NCBI RefSeq assembly: GCF_006716085.1
Contig: NZ_VFON01000002.1
Location: 248,001 to 312,000, forward strand
DNA: 64,000 nt
Origin: Leucobacter komagatae
Lineage (GTDB): Bacteria > Actinomycetota > Actinomycetes > Actinomycetales > Microbacteriaceae
Direction of reading: 5' to 3'
Position 1 is the first letter of the stretch, and the number at the start of each line of letters is the position of its first letter. The notes below the pieces were generated by a model. The model searched no databases. It saw only the letters and a list, made by a program, of their open reading frames with translations, and was not told where the DNA came from. The position numbers and the translations under genes were made by a program. This document shows, piece after piece, positions 8,269-16,449 of this stretch.

Positions 8269-9393
8269 GTGAGGTTCGCCGAGATCTCCGTATCGGCGAT
8301 CCGCCACAACATTGAGACCCTGCGTCGACGCACGGGCGCAGACGTGATTGTCGTCGTCAAGGCCGACGCGTACGGCCACGGCGCCCAGATCGTCGCGCGC
8401 GCCGTGATCGCCGCGGGTGCCAGCATGGTCGCGGTCGCGAGCCTCGATGAGGCGGCCGCGCTCAGGGAGGGCGGATTCACCGCGCCGATCCTCTGCTGGC
8501 TCCACCCGGAGGGTCTCGACGCACGCGCCGCCATCAGCCTCGGCGTGACCCTTGGTGTGAGCCGGACAGACCAGCTCCTTCGGCTGGCAGACGCAGCCTC
8601 CGCACTCGGCCTCACCGCCGGCGTCCACCTGAAACTCGACACCGGCCTGAGCCGAAACGGGGCCGCTCCCGACACGTGGCCGGCACTGTTTCAGGCCGCT
8701 GCCGCGGCGGAGCGTCGCGGGGCGATTCGCGTGTCGGGCCTGTTCAGCCACCTCGCCAACGCCGGCGACGCGGCCGACCGGGCGCAGGCGGCGCGGTTCG
8801 ACGCTGGCGTGCGCATGCTTCGCACGAGCGGGATCAGAGCCCCGATCAGGCACCTCGCCGCCTCGGCGGCCGCGCTCACTTCGCCGCACCTCGCGTACGA
8901 CGCCGTTCGTGTTGGCATTGCCGCTCTCGGGCTGGACCCCGAACAGGGCAGCGCCGCGAGCCGCTTCGGCCTCCGCCCCGCCATGTCGCTGAGCGCCGAG
9001 ATCGTCGCGCTGCACCGCTCAGACAGGCTGCGCGCCGTCGTTCCCATCGGCTTCGCCGACGGCATGCCCCGTGCGCTGAGCGGCTCGGGACTCACGGTGA
9101 GCGTTGCGGGCGAGCGCGCCCCACTCGTCGGCGCCATCGACATGGACGAGTGCGTGCTCGACGTCACCCACCTTGCTGGGCGGGTTCACGTCGGCGACCG
9201 CGCCGTGCTCTTCGGCGACCCGGCCCGCGGCGAACCCGCCGTCGAGGAGTGGTCGGGGCGCCTCGGCACGATTAACTACGAGATCGTGGCCCGTTTAGGA
9301 GCGCGCGTGCGGCGCAGGGCGGTGGATTGGGGCTACCCCCCACGAGAAACCCCAACCCACCTCTCCCCCTCGGGCCGCGAGGGGGAGTTCTAG
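8269..9393 (+). CDS. Alanine racemase-like fold-III PLP protein lacking the catalytic tyrosine loop
   Basis: The 374-residue product matches the alanine racemase family: the PLP lysine in VVVKADAYGHGA, LKLDTGLSRNG (substrate arginine), and GTINYEIVARLGARV near the C-terminus. True alanine racemases have a loop with a catalytic tyrosine (GYGxTY type) between the AEI strand and VPIGYADG. Here AEIVALHRSDRLRAVVPIGF passes straight across, so about 16 residues including that tyrosine appear to be missing. Racemase activity is therefore doubtful; a changed reaction or a PLP-binding role fits better. It starts at a GTG 3 bases after yggS. The stop overlaps the convergent DegT gene by 4 bases. Confidence 0.85.
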   Translation: MRFAEISVSAIRHNIETLRRRTGADVIVVVKADAYGHGAQIVARAVIAAGASMVAVASLDEAAALREGGFTAPILCWLHPEGLDARAAISLGVTLGVSRTDQLLRLADAASALGLTAGVHLKLDTGLSRNGAAPDTWPALFQAAAAAERRGAIRVSGLFSHLANAGDAADRAQAARFDAGVRMLRTSGIRAPIRHLAASAAALTSPHLAYDAVRVGIAALGLDPEQGSAASRFGLRPAMSLSAEIVALHRSDRLRAVVPIGFADGMPRALSGSGLTVSVAGERAPLVGAIDMDECVLDVTHLAGRVHVGDRAVLFGDPARGEPAVEEWSGRLGTINYEIVARLGARVRRRAVDWGYPPRETPTHLSPSGREGEF

Positions 9394-10508
9394 GAGCCCG
9401 CGGCGGTGACCGCCACTAGGCCAGCAACGATGCGCTGCAGGTCACCTTCGCTGAGCGACGGGTGAACCGGCAGCGACAGCACCTCGGCTGCGGCCCGGTC
9501 GGACTCGGGCAGCTCACCGGCCGGCGCGTAGCCCGTGAGTGACGGCAACCGGTGGTTCGGGATCGGGTAGTACACGCCCGTCGCGACGCCGTGCTCCTCG
9601 CGAAGCGCGAGGCGAATGCGGTCGCGCTCGCTTGCGGCGACCCGGATCGTGTACTGATGGTAGACGTGAGTGGCCTCCGGGGCGACGCGCGGCGGCGTTA
9701 CGCCCGGCACGAGCGCAAGCTCGCGGTCAAGGAAGGCGGCGTTCCGCTGCCGGATCTTTGTCCACCCATCGACCTTCCGCAGCTGCGCGCGGCCGACCGC
9801 GGCGTGCACATCGCTCATTCGCGCGTTGAAGCCCACGACCTCGTTTGCGTACTGGGTTTCCATGCCCTGGTTGCGCAGCAACCTGATGCGCCTCGCCGTG
9901 TCGTCGGCGCGGCACACGACCATGCCGCCCTCGATCGCGGTCATGTTCTTCGTCGGGTAGAGGCTAAACATCGCAAACTCACCGATCGTGCCGACTGGCC
10001 TATCGAGCCAGCTCGCGCCGTGCGCCTGCGCGGCATCCTCGTAGATCGCGAGCCCGTGCTCGCGGGTGATCTGCTCGATCGCGTCGACCTGAAACGGGTG
10101 GCCGTAGAGGTGCACGGGCATGATGCCCTTCGTGCGCTCGGTGATCGCCTCGCGAACTCGCACAGGGTCGAGCGTGAAGTGGTCGGGCTCGATGTCGGCG
10201 AAGACGGGCGTCGCGCCGGTGAGCGCGACCGAGTTTGCGACCGCGGCGAACGTGAACGAGGGCACAATGACCTCATCGCCGGGCCCCACCCCGCTCGCGA
10301 GCAGCCCGAGGTGCTGACCACTCGTGCCCGAGTTCACCGCGACGGTCGGCCGGCCAAGCACGAAGTGGGTGGAGAACTCCGCTTCGAAGGCCGCGACCTC
10401 CGGCCCCTGGGCCAGGTTGCCTGAGCGCAGCACGGCATCGACCGCGAGCCGCTCCTCGCTCCCTATCAGCGGGCGGGCGGCCGGAATGAGTGTGGGGGCC
10501 TGTGTCAT
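9390..10508 (-). CDS. DegT/DnrJ/EryC1/StrS family aminotransferase
   Basis: The 372-residue product shows the fold-I sugar aminotransferase pattern: GNLAQGPEVAAFEAEF, AVNSGTSGQHLGLLA, VIVPSFTFAAVANSV, YEDAAQAHGA, the PLP lysine in YPTKNMTAIEGG, and GFNARMSDVHAAVG. Family members usually aminate keto-sugars on nucleotide carriers. No sugar-nucleotide genes are nearby, and every neighbour is PLP-related, so the substrate is open. GGAGGT precedes the ATG. It is divergent from the pyridoxal kinase gene, so the palindrome at 10566-10581 could affect it too. Confidence 0.85.
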   Translation of the reverse strand: MTQAPTLIPAARPLIGSEERLAVDAVLRSGNLAQGPEVAAFEAEFSTHFVLGRPTVAVNSGTSGQHLGLLASGVGPGDEVIVPSFTFAAVANSVALTGATPVFADIEPDHFTLDPVRVREAITERTKGIMPVHLYGHPFQVDAIEQITREHGLAIYEDAAQAHGASWLDRPVGTIGEFAMFSLYPTKNMTAIEGGMVVCRADDTARRIRLLRNQGMETQYANEVVGFNARMSDVHAAVGRAQLRKVDGWTKIRQRNAAFLDRELALVPGVTPPRVAPEATHVYHQYTIRVAASERDRIRLALREEHGVATGVYYPIPNHRLPSLTGYAPAGELPESDRAAAEVLSLPVHPSLSEGDLQRIVAGLVAVTAAGS

Positions 10509-10560
10509 GGGGTCTACCTCCGCGCCGATGGCGCCGATCGAATCATTGTCACCACCATGA

Positions 10561-10581
10561 TAGCGTTTGTCCTATGACAAA
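10561..10581 (+). promoter_or_regulatory. Leaderless promoter and 16-bp operator over the pyridoxal kinase start codon
   Basis: TAGCGT (10561-10566) lies 7 bases before the ATG at 10574. TTTGTC-CTAT-GACAAA (10566-10581) is identical to the yggS site in sequence and in position relative to the ATG. Because of this site both proteins begin Met-Thr-Asn. An extra TTGTC lies about 20 bases upstream (10549), which could be a further half-site. Confidence 0.7.
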
Positions 10582-11470
10582 TGTTGCGGGTGGGGAAAAT
10601 CACCGATCATCGCGGGTGTTCGAGCACATCGGCGAGGCCCGCAGAGCCGTGCAGGTCACCGACGCACGCGAGCTTGAACTCGAACGCAGGCCGGCGCAGC
10701 TCCTCGCGCTCGGCTCCCAACTCGCGCACGGTTCGGTTGGCCTCAATGCCGCCGAGCGAGTCTTCGCCGCCCGCGGGGTGCGCGCGATCCGGATCCCGAC
10801 GATCCTGCTCAGCGTCATGCCCCACTACGCGTCGGCGCACGACGTGCGGGTGCCCCCGGCCTGGCTTTCCAGCGCGCTCGGCGATCTCGAGGCGGCCGAC
10901 GCGCTCGGCGACCTCACCTGGGTCATGACGGGCTACTTCGCGACGCCCGGGCAGCCTGCCGCCGTCGCCTCCTGGCTCGCCGCGCCCCCTCTGACCTCGC
11001 GCCCAGCGCTGCTCGTCGACCCGACGCTCGGGGACACCGAGCTCGGGTTCTACACCGACCCCGGGCTCGTCGAAGAGCTCCGCGCAGAGCTACTGCCGCT
11101 CGCCACCGGCATCGCCCCCAACACATTCGAGCTCGCCCACTTGAGCGGCCGCCCGCTCTCCGGCCTCACCTCTCGTGCCGCCATCGAAGAGGCCGCCCGA
11201 TCAATCATGGGTCCCCGAACCGAATGGGTGGTCGTCACTGGAGTCAGGCTGGATCGCCGCAAGGTCGCGCCCGGCCAGCCCGCCGACATCTGCGAAATCG
11301 TCGTGACCCCCACGTGGAGCAGCGTGCACCGTCAGCCCGACCGCAACATCGCCGCGAAGGGGCTCGGCGACACCTTCGCCGCGGCCCTCGCGACGGCCCT
11401 CCTTGACCGCTACGGCATTGGCGAGGCCGTCGAGTTCGCAGCGGCAGAGGTGCGGGCGCTCCACACCTGA
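10574..11470 (+). CDS. pdxY: Pyridoxal kinase (PdxK/PdxY-type)
   Basis: The 298-residue product is a ribokinase-fold B6 vitamer kinase. Visible features are SQLAHGSVGLNAAERVF, the LSVMPHY segment after the first lid, TGYFATPGQ, LLVDPTLGDTELGFY, IAPNTFELAHLSGRP and the catalytic Asp loop KGLGDTFAAALATALL (GLGD in place of GTGD). It phosphorylates pyridoxal, pyridoxine or pyridoxamine with ATP. The start lies in the shared palindrome, so control together with yggS is likely. It is the salvage enzyme of this B6 island; no de novo pdxST genes are present. Confidence 0.85.
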   Translation: MTNVAGGENHRSSRVFEHIGEARRAVQVTDARELELERRPAQLLALGSQLAHGSVGLNAAERVFAARGVRAIRIPTILLSVMPHYASAHDVRVPPAWLSSALGDLEAADALGDLTWVMTGYFATPGQPAAVASWLAAPPLTSRPALLVDPTLGDTELGFYTDPGLVEELRAELLPLATGIAPNTFELAHLSGRPLSGLTSRAAIEEAARSIMGPRTEWVVVTGVRLDRRKVAPGQPADICEIVVTPTWSSVHRQPDRNIAAKGLGDTFAAALATALLDRYGIGEAVEFAAAEVRALHT

Positions 11471-11554
11471 CTCGGCGCCGCGCCCCGAGCGCCGCCAGAA
11501 CAGCACCGCATTATCAGCACCGCACAGTTTCGATTCGAAAGGAGCACTCCTACT

Positions 11555-13222
11555 ATGTCAACCCGCAGCACGATCGTCTCCTGGGTGACGTCAACCGATC
11601 ACAAGGTGATCGGTTACATGTACCTTGTCAGCTCAGTCGCCTGGTTTCTGATCGGCGGCGTCCTCGCACTCATCATTCGCGCGCAACTGTTCGCCCCGGG
11701 CCTCGAGGTCGTTGCCACGAAAGAGCAGTACAACCAGCTCTTCACCATGCACGGCACGATCATGCTGCTCATGTTCGCGACGCCGCTCTTCACGGGGTTC
11801 GCGAACGTCATGATGCCGCTGCAGATCGGCGCACCCGATGTCGCGTTCCCCCGCCTCAACGCGTTCTCGTTCTGGCTGTACACGTTCGGGTCGCTCATCG
11901 CTGTCGGCGGCTTCCTCACCCCGCAGGGCGCCGCGTCGTTTGGTTGGTTCGCGTACGCTCCGCTCTCGTCAGAAACCTTCTCGCCGGGCGTCGGCGGCAA
12001 CCTGTGGGTGCTCGGGCTCGGCATCTCGGGCTTCGGCACGATTCTCGGCTCGGTGAACTTCATCACGACGATCATCACCATGCGCGCACCGGGCATGACG
12101 ATGTGGCGCATGTCGGTATTCTCCTGGAACATCCTCGTCACGTCGCTGCTCGTGCTCGTCGCCTTCCCCGTCCTCGCGGCAGCACTCTTCGCGCTCGCGA
12201 TGGACAGGGTGTTCGGCGGCCAAATCTTCTCCGGCGAGGGCGGCGCGATTCTCTGGCAGCACCTCTTCTGGTTCTTCGGCCACCCCGAGGTCTACATCAT
12301 CGCGCTGCCGTTCTTCGGCATCATCTCCGAGATTCTTCCCGTTTTCAGCCGCAAGCCGATCTTCGGCTACAAAACGCTCGTGTACGCGACCATCGCGATC
12401 GCGGCGCTGTCGCTCACTGTGTGGGCGCACCACATGTACGTGAGCGGGTCAGTGCTGCTGCCGTTCTTCGCGCTCATGAGCATGCTCATCGCGGTGCCAA
12501 CCGGGGTGAAGATCTTCAACTGGATCGGCACGATGTGGCGCGGCTCGATCACATTCGAGACCCCAATGCTCTGGTCACTCGGGTTCCTCGTGACCTTCGT
12601 GTTCGGCGGGCTCACCGGCGTCATCCTCGCCTCGCCCGCGCTCGACTTCCATCTCTCCGACACGTACTTCGTTGTCGCGCACTTCCACTACGTCGTGTTC
12701 GGCACGGTCGTATTCGCAATGTTCGCGGGTTTCTACTTCTGGTGGCCGAAGTGGACCGGCAAGATGCTTGACGAGCGCCTCGGCAAGGTCCATTTCTGGG
12801 TGCTGTTCATCGGCTTCCACACGACGTTCCTCGTGCAGCACTGGCTCGGCGTCATGGCGATGCCCCGCCGATACTACAGCTACCTCCCGGAAGACGGGGT
12901 GCTCTGGGGCAACCAGCTTTCGACTATCGGAGCGATGATCCTTGGGGTCTCGATGATCCCGTTCTTCCTGAACGTGTACCTCACCGCGCGGCGGGGCGAG
13001 CGCGTGACGCAAGACGACCCGTGGGGGTTTGGCCGGTCACTCGAGTGGGCCACATCGTGCCCGCCGCCGCGGCACAACTTCGTCTCGATCCCACGCATCC
13101 GTTCGGAGTCCCCCGCCTTCGACGTGAACCACCCCGAGGCGGCCCCGTCGTGGGCCAGGCGTGATCGAGATTCCGGGGAGCGTGCGCTCGGCGAGCCGGT
13201 GCCCGACGAGCGCGACGGCTAG
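11555..13222 (+). CDS. ctaD: Cytochrome c oxidase subunit I (aa3 type), isolated copy
   Basis: The 555-residue product has 12 predicted membrane helices and the heme-copper oxidase signatures: [23 protein letters not shown], the CuB and Tyr motif [25 protein letters not shown], and [11 protein letters not shown]. It is the catalytic core that reduces oxygen with electrons from cytochrome c and pumps protons. GAAAGGAG lies before the ATG. No ctaC, ctaE, ctaF or qcr gene is adjacent, so this is probably a second or displaced subunit I. Confidence 0.95.
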   Translation: MSTRSTIVSWVTSTDHKVIGYMYLVSSVAWFLIGGVLALIIRAQLFAPGLEVVATKEQYNQLFTMHGTIMLLMFATPLFTGFANVMMPLQIGAPDVAFPRLNAFSFWLYTFGSLIAVGGFLTPQGAASFGWFAYAPLSSETFSPGVGGNLWVLGLGISGFGTILGSVNFITTIITMRAPGMTMWRMSVFSWNILVTSLLVLVAFPVLAAALFALAMDRVFGGQIFSGEGGAILWQHLFWFFGHPEVYIIALPFFGIISEILPVFSRKPIFGYKTLVYATIAIAALSLTVWAHHMYVSGSVLLPFFALMSMLIAVPTGVKIFNWIGTMWRGSITFETPMLWSLGFLVTFVFGGLTGVILASPALDFHLSDTYFVVAHFHYVVFGTVVFAMFAGFYFWWPKWTGKMLDERLGKVHFWVLFIGFHTTFLVQHWLGVMAMPRRYYSYLPEDGVLWGNQLSTIGAMILGVSMIPFFLNVYLTARRGERVTQDDPWGFGRSLEWATSCPPPRHNFVSIPRIRSESPAFDVNHPEAAPSWARRDRDSGERALGEPVPDERDG

Positions 13223-13289
13223 TCGAAGCGCACTGCTCCCCCGATGGTGTTGTTCGCACGGATCCTCCTACCGCCCCGCGCGTACCTTG

Positions 13290-14543
13290 TCAGCGCTTTG
13301 CCCAGAGCAGCACGGGAACAAGGAGAAGCGAGAGGAGGCCTCCAATAATCGACAGGGTAACGAAGCTCGTCGCCGCCATGAGCACGCCTGAGAGCGCACC
13401 GCCAACCGCACCGCCGAGCGCGATGAACACATCGATCGCCCCCTGCGTTCGCGGGCGGTTCGCCGGTACCGTGGCGTCGACGACAAGTGCGGTGCCAGAG
13501 ATGAGCCCGAAGTTCCACCCGAACCCAAGCAGCACGAGCGCCACGATCAGCAGCCCAACCGAATCGCCCGGCGCGAGCGCAGCGATCACGCCCGCCGCGA
13601 GCAGCGTGATGCCAGACAACACGGCCATCTGCGTGCGACCCCACCGATCGACAAGCCTGCCGGTGACCAGCGAGGGGAGATACATGGCTCCGACGTGCAG
13701 TCCGATGACCAGACCGACCGCGCCAAGGCCGTGGTGGTGCGCCCGCATGTGCACGGGGGTCATGGTCATGATCGCGACCATCGAGATCTGTGTGACAACC
13801 ATCACGACCGCCCCAACGTAAGCCCCCATTCCCACTCGCGGCGTCGCGGCGGGTGCTTCCCCACCGGCTCCTTGCTCGCGCTGCCGCACAGCCTCGATCC
13901 CCCTGGCGAGCAGGTAAGGGTCCGGCCTCAGCAGCGCAAGCAGGGCTGCTGAGGCCGCGAGATAGGCCACCGCGGCGAGTAAGAACGGGCCAGACAGCGA
14001 CGGGAGGCCAAGACCCTCAGCGAGGCCACCCAGGGGCTCAACCAGGTTAGGCCCGGCAACTGCGCCGAGCGTCGTCGAGACCATCGCAATACTCACCGCC
14101 GTCGCCCGACGGTTCGAGGGCGCAAGGTCGGTTCCCGCATACCTTGCCTGCAGGTTGGTCGCGGTGCCCGAGCCGTACACAAACAGCGCCGCGAACAATA
14201 GCGGCGCATTTCCTAGGGCCGCCGCGGCGACAACCCCGATCGCGCCGAGACCGCCGGCGGCGAAGCCGAACCCCAGCCCGAGCCGGCGGCCCCAGCGCTG
14301 CGTGATGCGCCCCACGAGCATCGCCGCGAGGGCCGAGCCCAGGGTAAAGAGCGCCGCAGGCAGCCCCGCGAGGCCCTCGCTCCCAAGCATGTCCTGCGCT
14401 AGGAGCGCCCCGACGGTGATGCCCGCGGCCAGACCAGCGCCGCCGAGCACCTGGCTCATGACGACGACGGCAAGAGTACGCCGTTGAATTCCGGCGATGT
14501 CGGCTTCGGTGAGTGAACCTGGGTCAGTGGTGGTGCGTGCCAT
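13290..14543 (-). CDS. MFS transporter
   Basis: The 417-residue product has 12 hydrophobic helices in two halves with a charged central loop (residues about 205-230) and MFS motif A-like turns (VGRITQRWGRRLGLG; TGRLVDRWGRTQMAVL). The substrate is unknown. It lies 2 bases after a DsrE-family gene and opposite an ArsR-rhodanese regulator, so a sulfur- or metalloid-linked efflux role is possible (inference). Confidence 0.85.
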   Translation of the reverse strand: MARTTTDPGSLTEADIAGIQRRTLAVVVMSQVLGGAGLAAGITVGALLAQDMLGSEGLAGLPAALFTLGSALAAMLVGRITQRWGRRLGLGFGFAAGGLGAIGVVAAAALGNAPLLFAALFVYGSGTATNLQARYAGTDLAPSNRRATAVSIAMVSTTLGAVAGPNLVEPLGGLAEGLGLPSLSGPFLLAAVAYLAASAALLALLRPDPYLLARGIEAVRQREQGAGGEAPAATPRVGMGAYVGAVVMVVTQISMVAIMTMTPVHMRAHHHGLGAVGLVIGLHVGAMYLPSLVTGRLVDRWGRTQMAVLSGITLLAAGVIAALAPGDSVGLLIVALVLLGFGWNFGLISGTALVVDATVPANRPRTQGAIDVFIALGGAVGGALSGVLMAATSFVTLSIIGGLLSLLLVPVLLWAKR

Positions 14544-14545
14544 GC

Positions 14546-14896
14546 TCAGAACACCAGCGTCTTATCTGCTTCGAGGGTTCGGTCGGTGAGCTCGTCCATC
14601 GTTGATCGCTGTGCCCCGTCGAGCAGCATCCCATCCGTGATTCCGCGAGCATCCATGCACGTGCCACAGCACAGGATCTCACTCCCGCTGCGCCTGGCTC
14701 CCGCGAGCATTCGGTCGAGCTTGTAATAGCCGTCGGGCGTCTTTTGCCCGCGCACTGCCGCCGTAACCCCGTCGCCCATCAGGAAGATCGTCATCTCGAC
14801 ACCATCCCGCTTCGACATGGAGGCGGCAAGGCGAATCGCGTTGTACGTCGAGTCCAACCCGTAGGCCGAACCGTTCACTATCATCAGGGCTTTCAT
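14546..14896 (-). CDS. DsrE/DsrF-family protein
   Basis: The 116-residue product has the DsrE fold pattern: KALMIVNGSAYGLDSTYNA at the N-terminus, MTIFLMGDGV, and the cysteine motif ILCCGTCMDARGI. These small proteins take part in sulfur relay or persulfide handling. It leads a two-gene unit with the MFS transporter. GGAGG before the ATG at 14896 lies inside a 7-bp inverted repeat, which could mask it in the mRNA. Confidence 0.8.
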   Translation of the reverse strand: MKALMIVNGSAYGLDSTYNAIRLAASMSKRDGVEMTIFLMGDGVTAAVRGQKTPDGYYKLDRMLAGARRSGSEILCCGTCMDARGITDGMLLDGAQRSTMDELTDRTLEADKTLVF

Positions 14897-14900
14897 TGGG

Positions 14901-14920
14901 GACCTCCTCCGCCGGAGGTC
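14901..14920 (-). promoter_or_regulatory. Inverted repeat overlapping the dsrE Shine-Dalgarno
   Basis: GACCTCC and GGAGGTC flank a 6-base loop directly before the ATG. The ribosome binding site of the DsrE-like gene is in one arm, so the hairpin could limit translation. Confidence 0.4.
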
Positions 14921-14933
14921 ACACACCCCAGCT

Positions 14934-14961
14934 ATTCAACAAATTAATTGAATAGTATAAT
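14934..14961. promoter_or_regulatory. AT-rich palindrome and TATAAT -10 box between dsrE and arsR genes
   Basis: ATTCAA (14934-14939) and TTGAAT (14948-14953) form an inverted repeat with an 8-base spacer. A consensus TATAAT at 14956-14961 follows and serves the plus-strand regulator gene. The palindrome between the divergent starts fits an ArsR-type operator, probably that of the ArsR-rhodanese protein itself. Confidence 0.6.
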
Positions 14962-15003
14962 TAAGACCGCGGTTGGCACAAGCGCATGACGATTGGAGCA
15001 CCA

Positions 15004-15672
15004 GTGGAACCACGCGATTTCAAGGACGGCATCTTCGCGCAGTTCGCGCGGATCGGCGCCGCGCTCGGGCACGCCAAGCGCGTCGAGATGATCGACGTAC
15101 TCATGCAGGGAGAACGCTCCGTCGAGTCGCTCGCCCGCGAGGTTTCCTCTTCCGTGGCGAACACCTCCCGCCACCTGCAGATCCTCTCCTCCGCCAACCT
15201 TGTCTCCAAGCGAGCCGACGGAAACTCGCGGGTCTACCGACTCGCCGACGAGTCAATCGCTTCGGCCTACCTGGCGCTCGTGGGCGTCGCGGAGGAGCAC
15301 CTCACAGAGATCACGGCGCTCGCCGAGGACTTCTTCTCGGGCGTTGACGGCGCGAAGGCGGTCTCGTTCGACGAACTCGATCGACTACGCAACTCCGACG
15401 AGGCCGTACTCATCGACGTGCGCCCGGCGTCAGAGTTCGAGGCCGGGCACGTCGCAGGCGCCATCAACATCCCACTCCCCGAACTCGAGGCCCGGATCGC
15501 AGAGCTCCCAGCCGACCTCAGCATCGTCGCCTACTGCCGCGGGCCGTACTGCGTCATGGCAGCGCAGGCCGTAGCCAGGCTGCGCGATAGTGGAATGACA
15601 GCCGCAAGACTTTCCGGCGGCTTCCCCGATTGGCGCAGCGAGGGGCGGGCCGTTCGGGCCGCGGCCCACTAG
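15004..15672 (+). CDS. ArsR family regulator with C-terminal rhodanese domain
   Basis: The 222-residue product has an ArsR winged helix at residues about 10-95 (EMIDVLMQGERSVESLAREV, SSVANTSRHLQILSSANLV) and a rhodanese domain at about 115-215 with the active-site loop YCRGPYCVMAA. The helix-turn-helix half has no cysteines, so the signal is probably read through the rhodanese cysteine (sulfane sulfur or related; inference). GGAG at 14995-14998 with 5-base spacing supports the GTG at 15004; an ATG at 14986 is also in frame. It is divergent from the DsrE-MFS pair. Confidence 0.85.
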   Translation: MEPRDFKDGIFAQFARIGAALGHAKRVEMIDVLMQGERSVESLAREVSSSVANTSRHLQILSSANLVSKRADGNSRVYRLADESIASAYLALVGVAEEHLTEITALAEDFFSGVDGAKAVSFDELDRLRNSDEAVLIDVRPASEFEAGHVAGAINIPLPELEARIAELPADLSIVAYCRGPYCVMAAQAVARLRDSGMTAARLSGGFPDWRSEGRAVRAAAH

Positions 15673-15767
15673 GACCCCAACCCGTCAAGCGCGGTCCCGC
15701 CCCGGGCCGAGAATGTCGGCGCCCCGACCTACACTCATCGAACACACTTTCGAATGGGGGTAGAGAC

Positions 15768-16073
15768 GTGTATCGGAACGAGCGCGAGAAAGAGACCGAG
15801 CGCGAGCGCATGCCATACGTGCAGGTCGACACGAACCTGTGGGCCGTCATGCGCTACCCGAAGGATAGGCCGGTCGCGATGATCCAGGGGCTCGCGAACC
15901 GCGAGAACGTGCCGCTCTTCTTCGTCATGACCTGGCACCCGGAGCCCTCACAGCGGCGGGTGGTGTCGCAGCACGACACCCTTGAAGAGGCAAACGGCTC
16001 GGTGCTCTGGGACACGGCGCAGGTCGCGAGGACAGCGCGGGCGTCGGCCGGGCCCGCAAACGGCCAGAGATAG
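15768..16073 (+). CDS. Hypothetical protein, 101 residues
   Basis: I do not recognise the family. The GTG at 15768 follows a G-rich site (GGGGG, about 8 bases upstream); an ATG at 15810 would give 87 residues. The N-terminus is strongly charged (NEREKETERERM), followed by a compact segment VDTNLWAVMRYPKDRPVAMI and FFVMTWHPEPSQRRV with a polar C-terminus. No membrane segment is visible. A TACACT box at 15730-15735 may be its promoter. Confidence 0.55.
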   Translation: MYRNEREKETERERMPYVQVDTNLWAVMRYPKDRPVAMIQGLANRENVPLFFVMTWHPEPSQRRVVSQHDTLEEANGSVLWDTAQVARTARASAGPANGQR

Positions 16074-16077
16074 CGAA

Positions 16078-16113
16078 ACCCCGCCCTGGCGCCGAACATC
16101 GGCGGGGCGGGGT
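16078..16113. terminator. Bidirectional terminator-like hairpin
   Basis: ACCCCGCC pairs with GGCGGGGT across a 20-base loop, between two converging small genes. Confidence 0.4.
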
Positions 16114-16132
16114 ACAGCGTCAGGCGAGGGCG

Positions 16133-16405
16133 CTACTGGCGCTTGCCGATACCAAGATCGCGGGGACTCGAAAGCGATTCCCCTGTGAACGAGTTGCGCA
16201 GCGCAAGCGACAGCACGATACCGTCAGCGAGCTGACGCGCGCCCTCCGGCGTGGTCTTCTCGTTGGCCGCAGCGTCTTCGCTCTTTTGGAACCCGACACG
16301 GATCTCCTCGTCAAGGTATTCGAGAACGCCTTGCTGGACCTGCGCGGGGAGCCGACGGAAACTGTCACTAAGCATGTCGTCAATATTAAGCCAGCATGGC
16401 GACAT
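16133..16405 (-). CDS. Hypothetical protein, 90 residues
   Basis: The product is small and helical, with no cysteine cluster or membrane segment: DSFRRLPAQVQQGVLEYL, then PEGARQLADGIVLSLALRNS. A shorter start at MLSDSF (16375) is possible. The family is not recognised. It lies downstream of the broken cupin gene on the same strand. Confidence 0.5.
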   Translation of the reverse strand: MSPCWLNIDDMLSDSFRRLPAQVQQGVLEYLDEEIRVGFQKSEDAAANEKTTPEGARQLADGIVLSLALRNSFTGESLSSPRDLGIGKRQ

Positions 16406-16449
16406 CCGGGAACCTGCACGCCGATTCTCGGTGACATTCCAATTGATAT

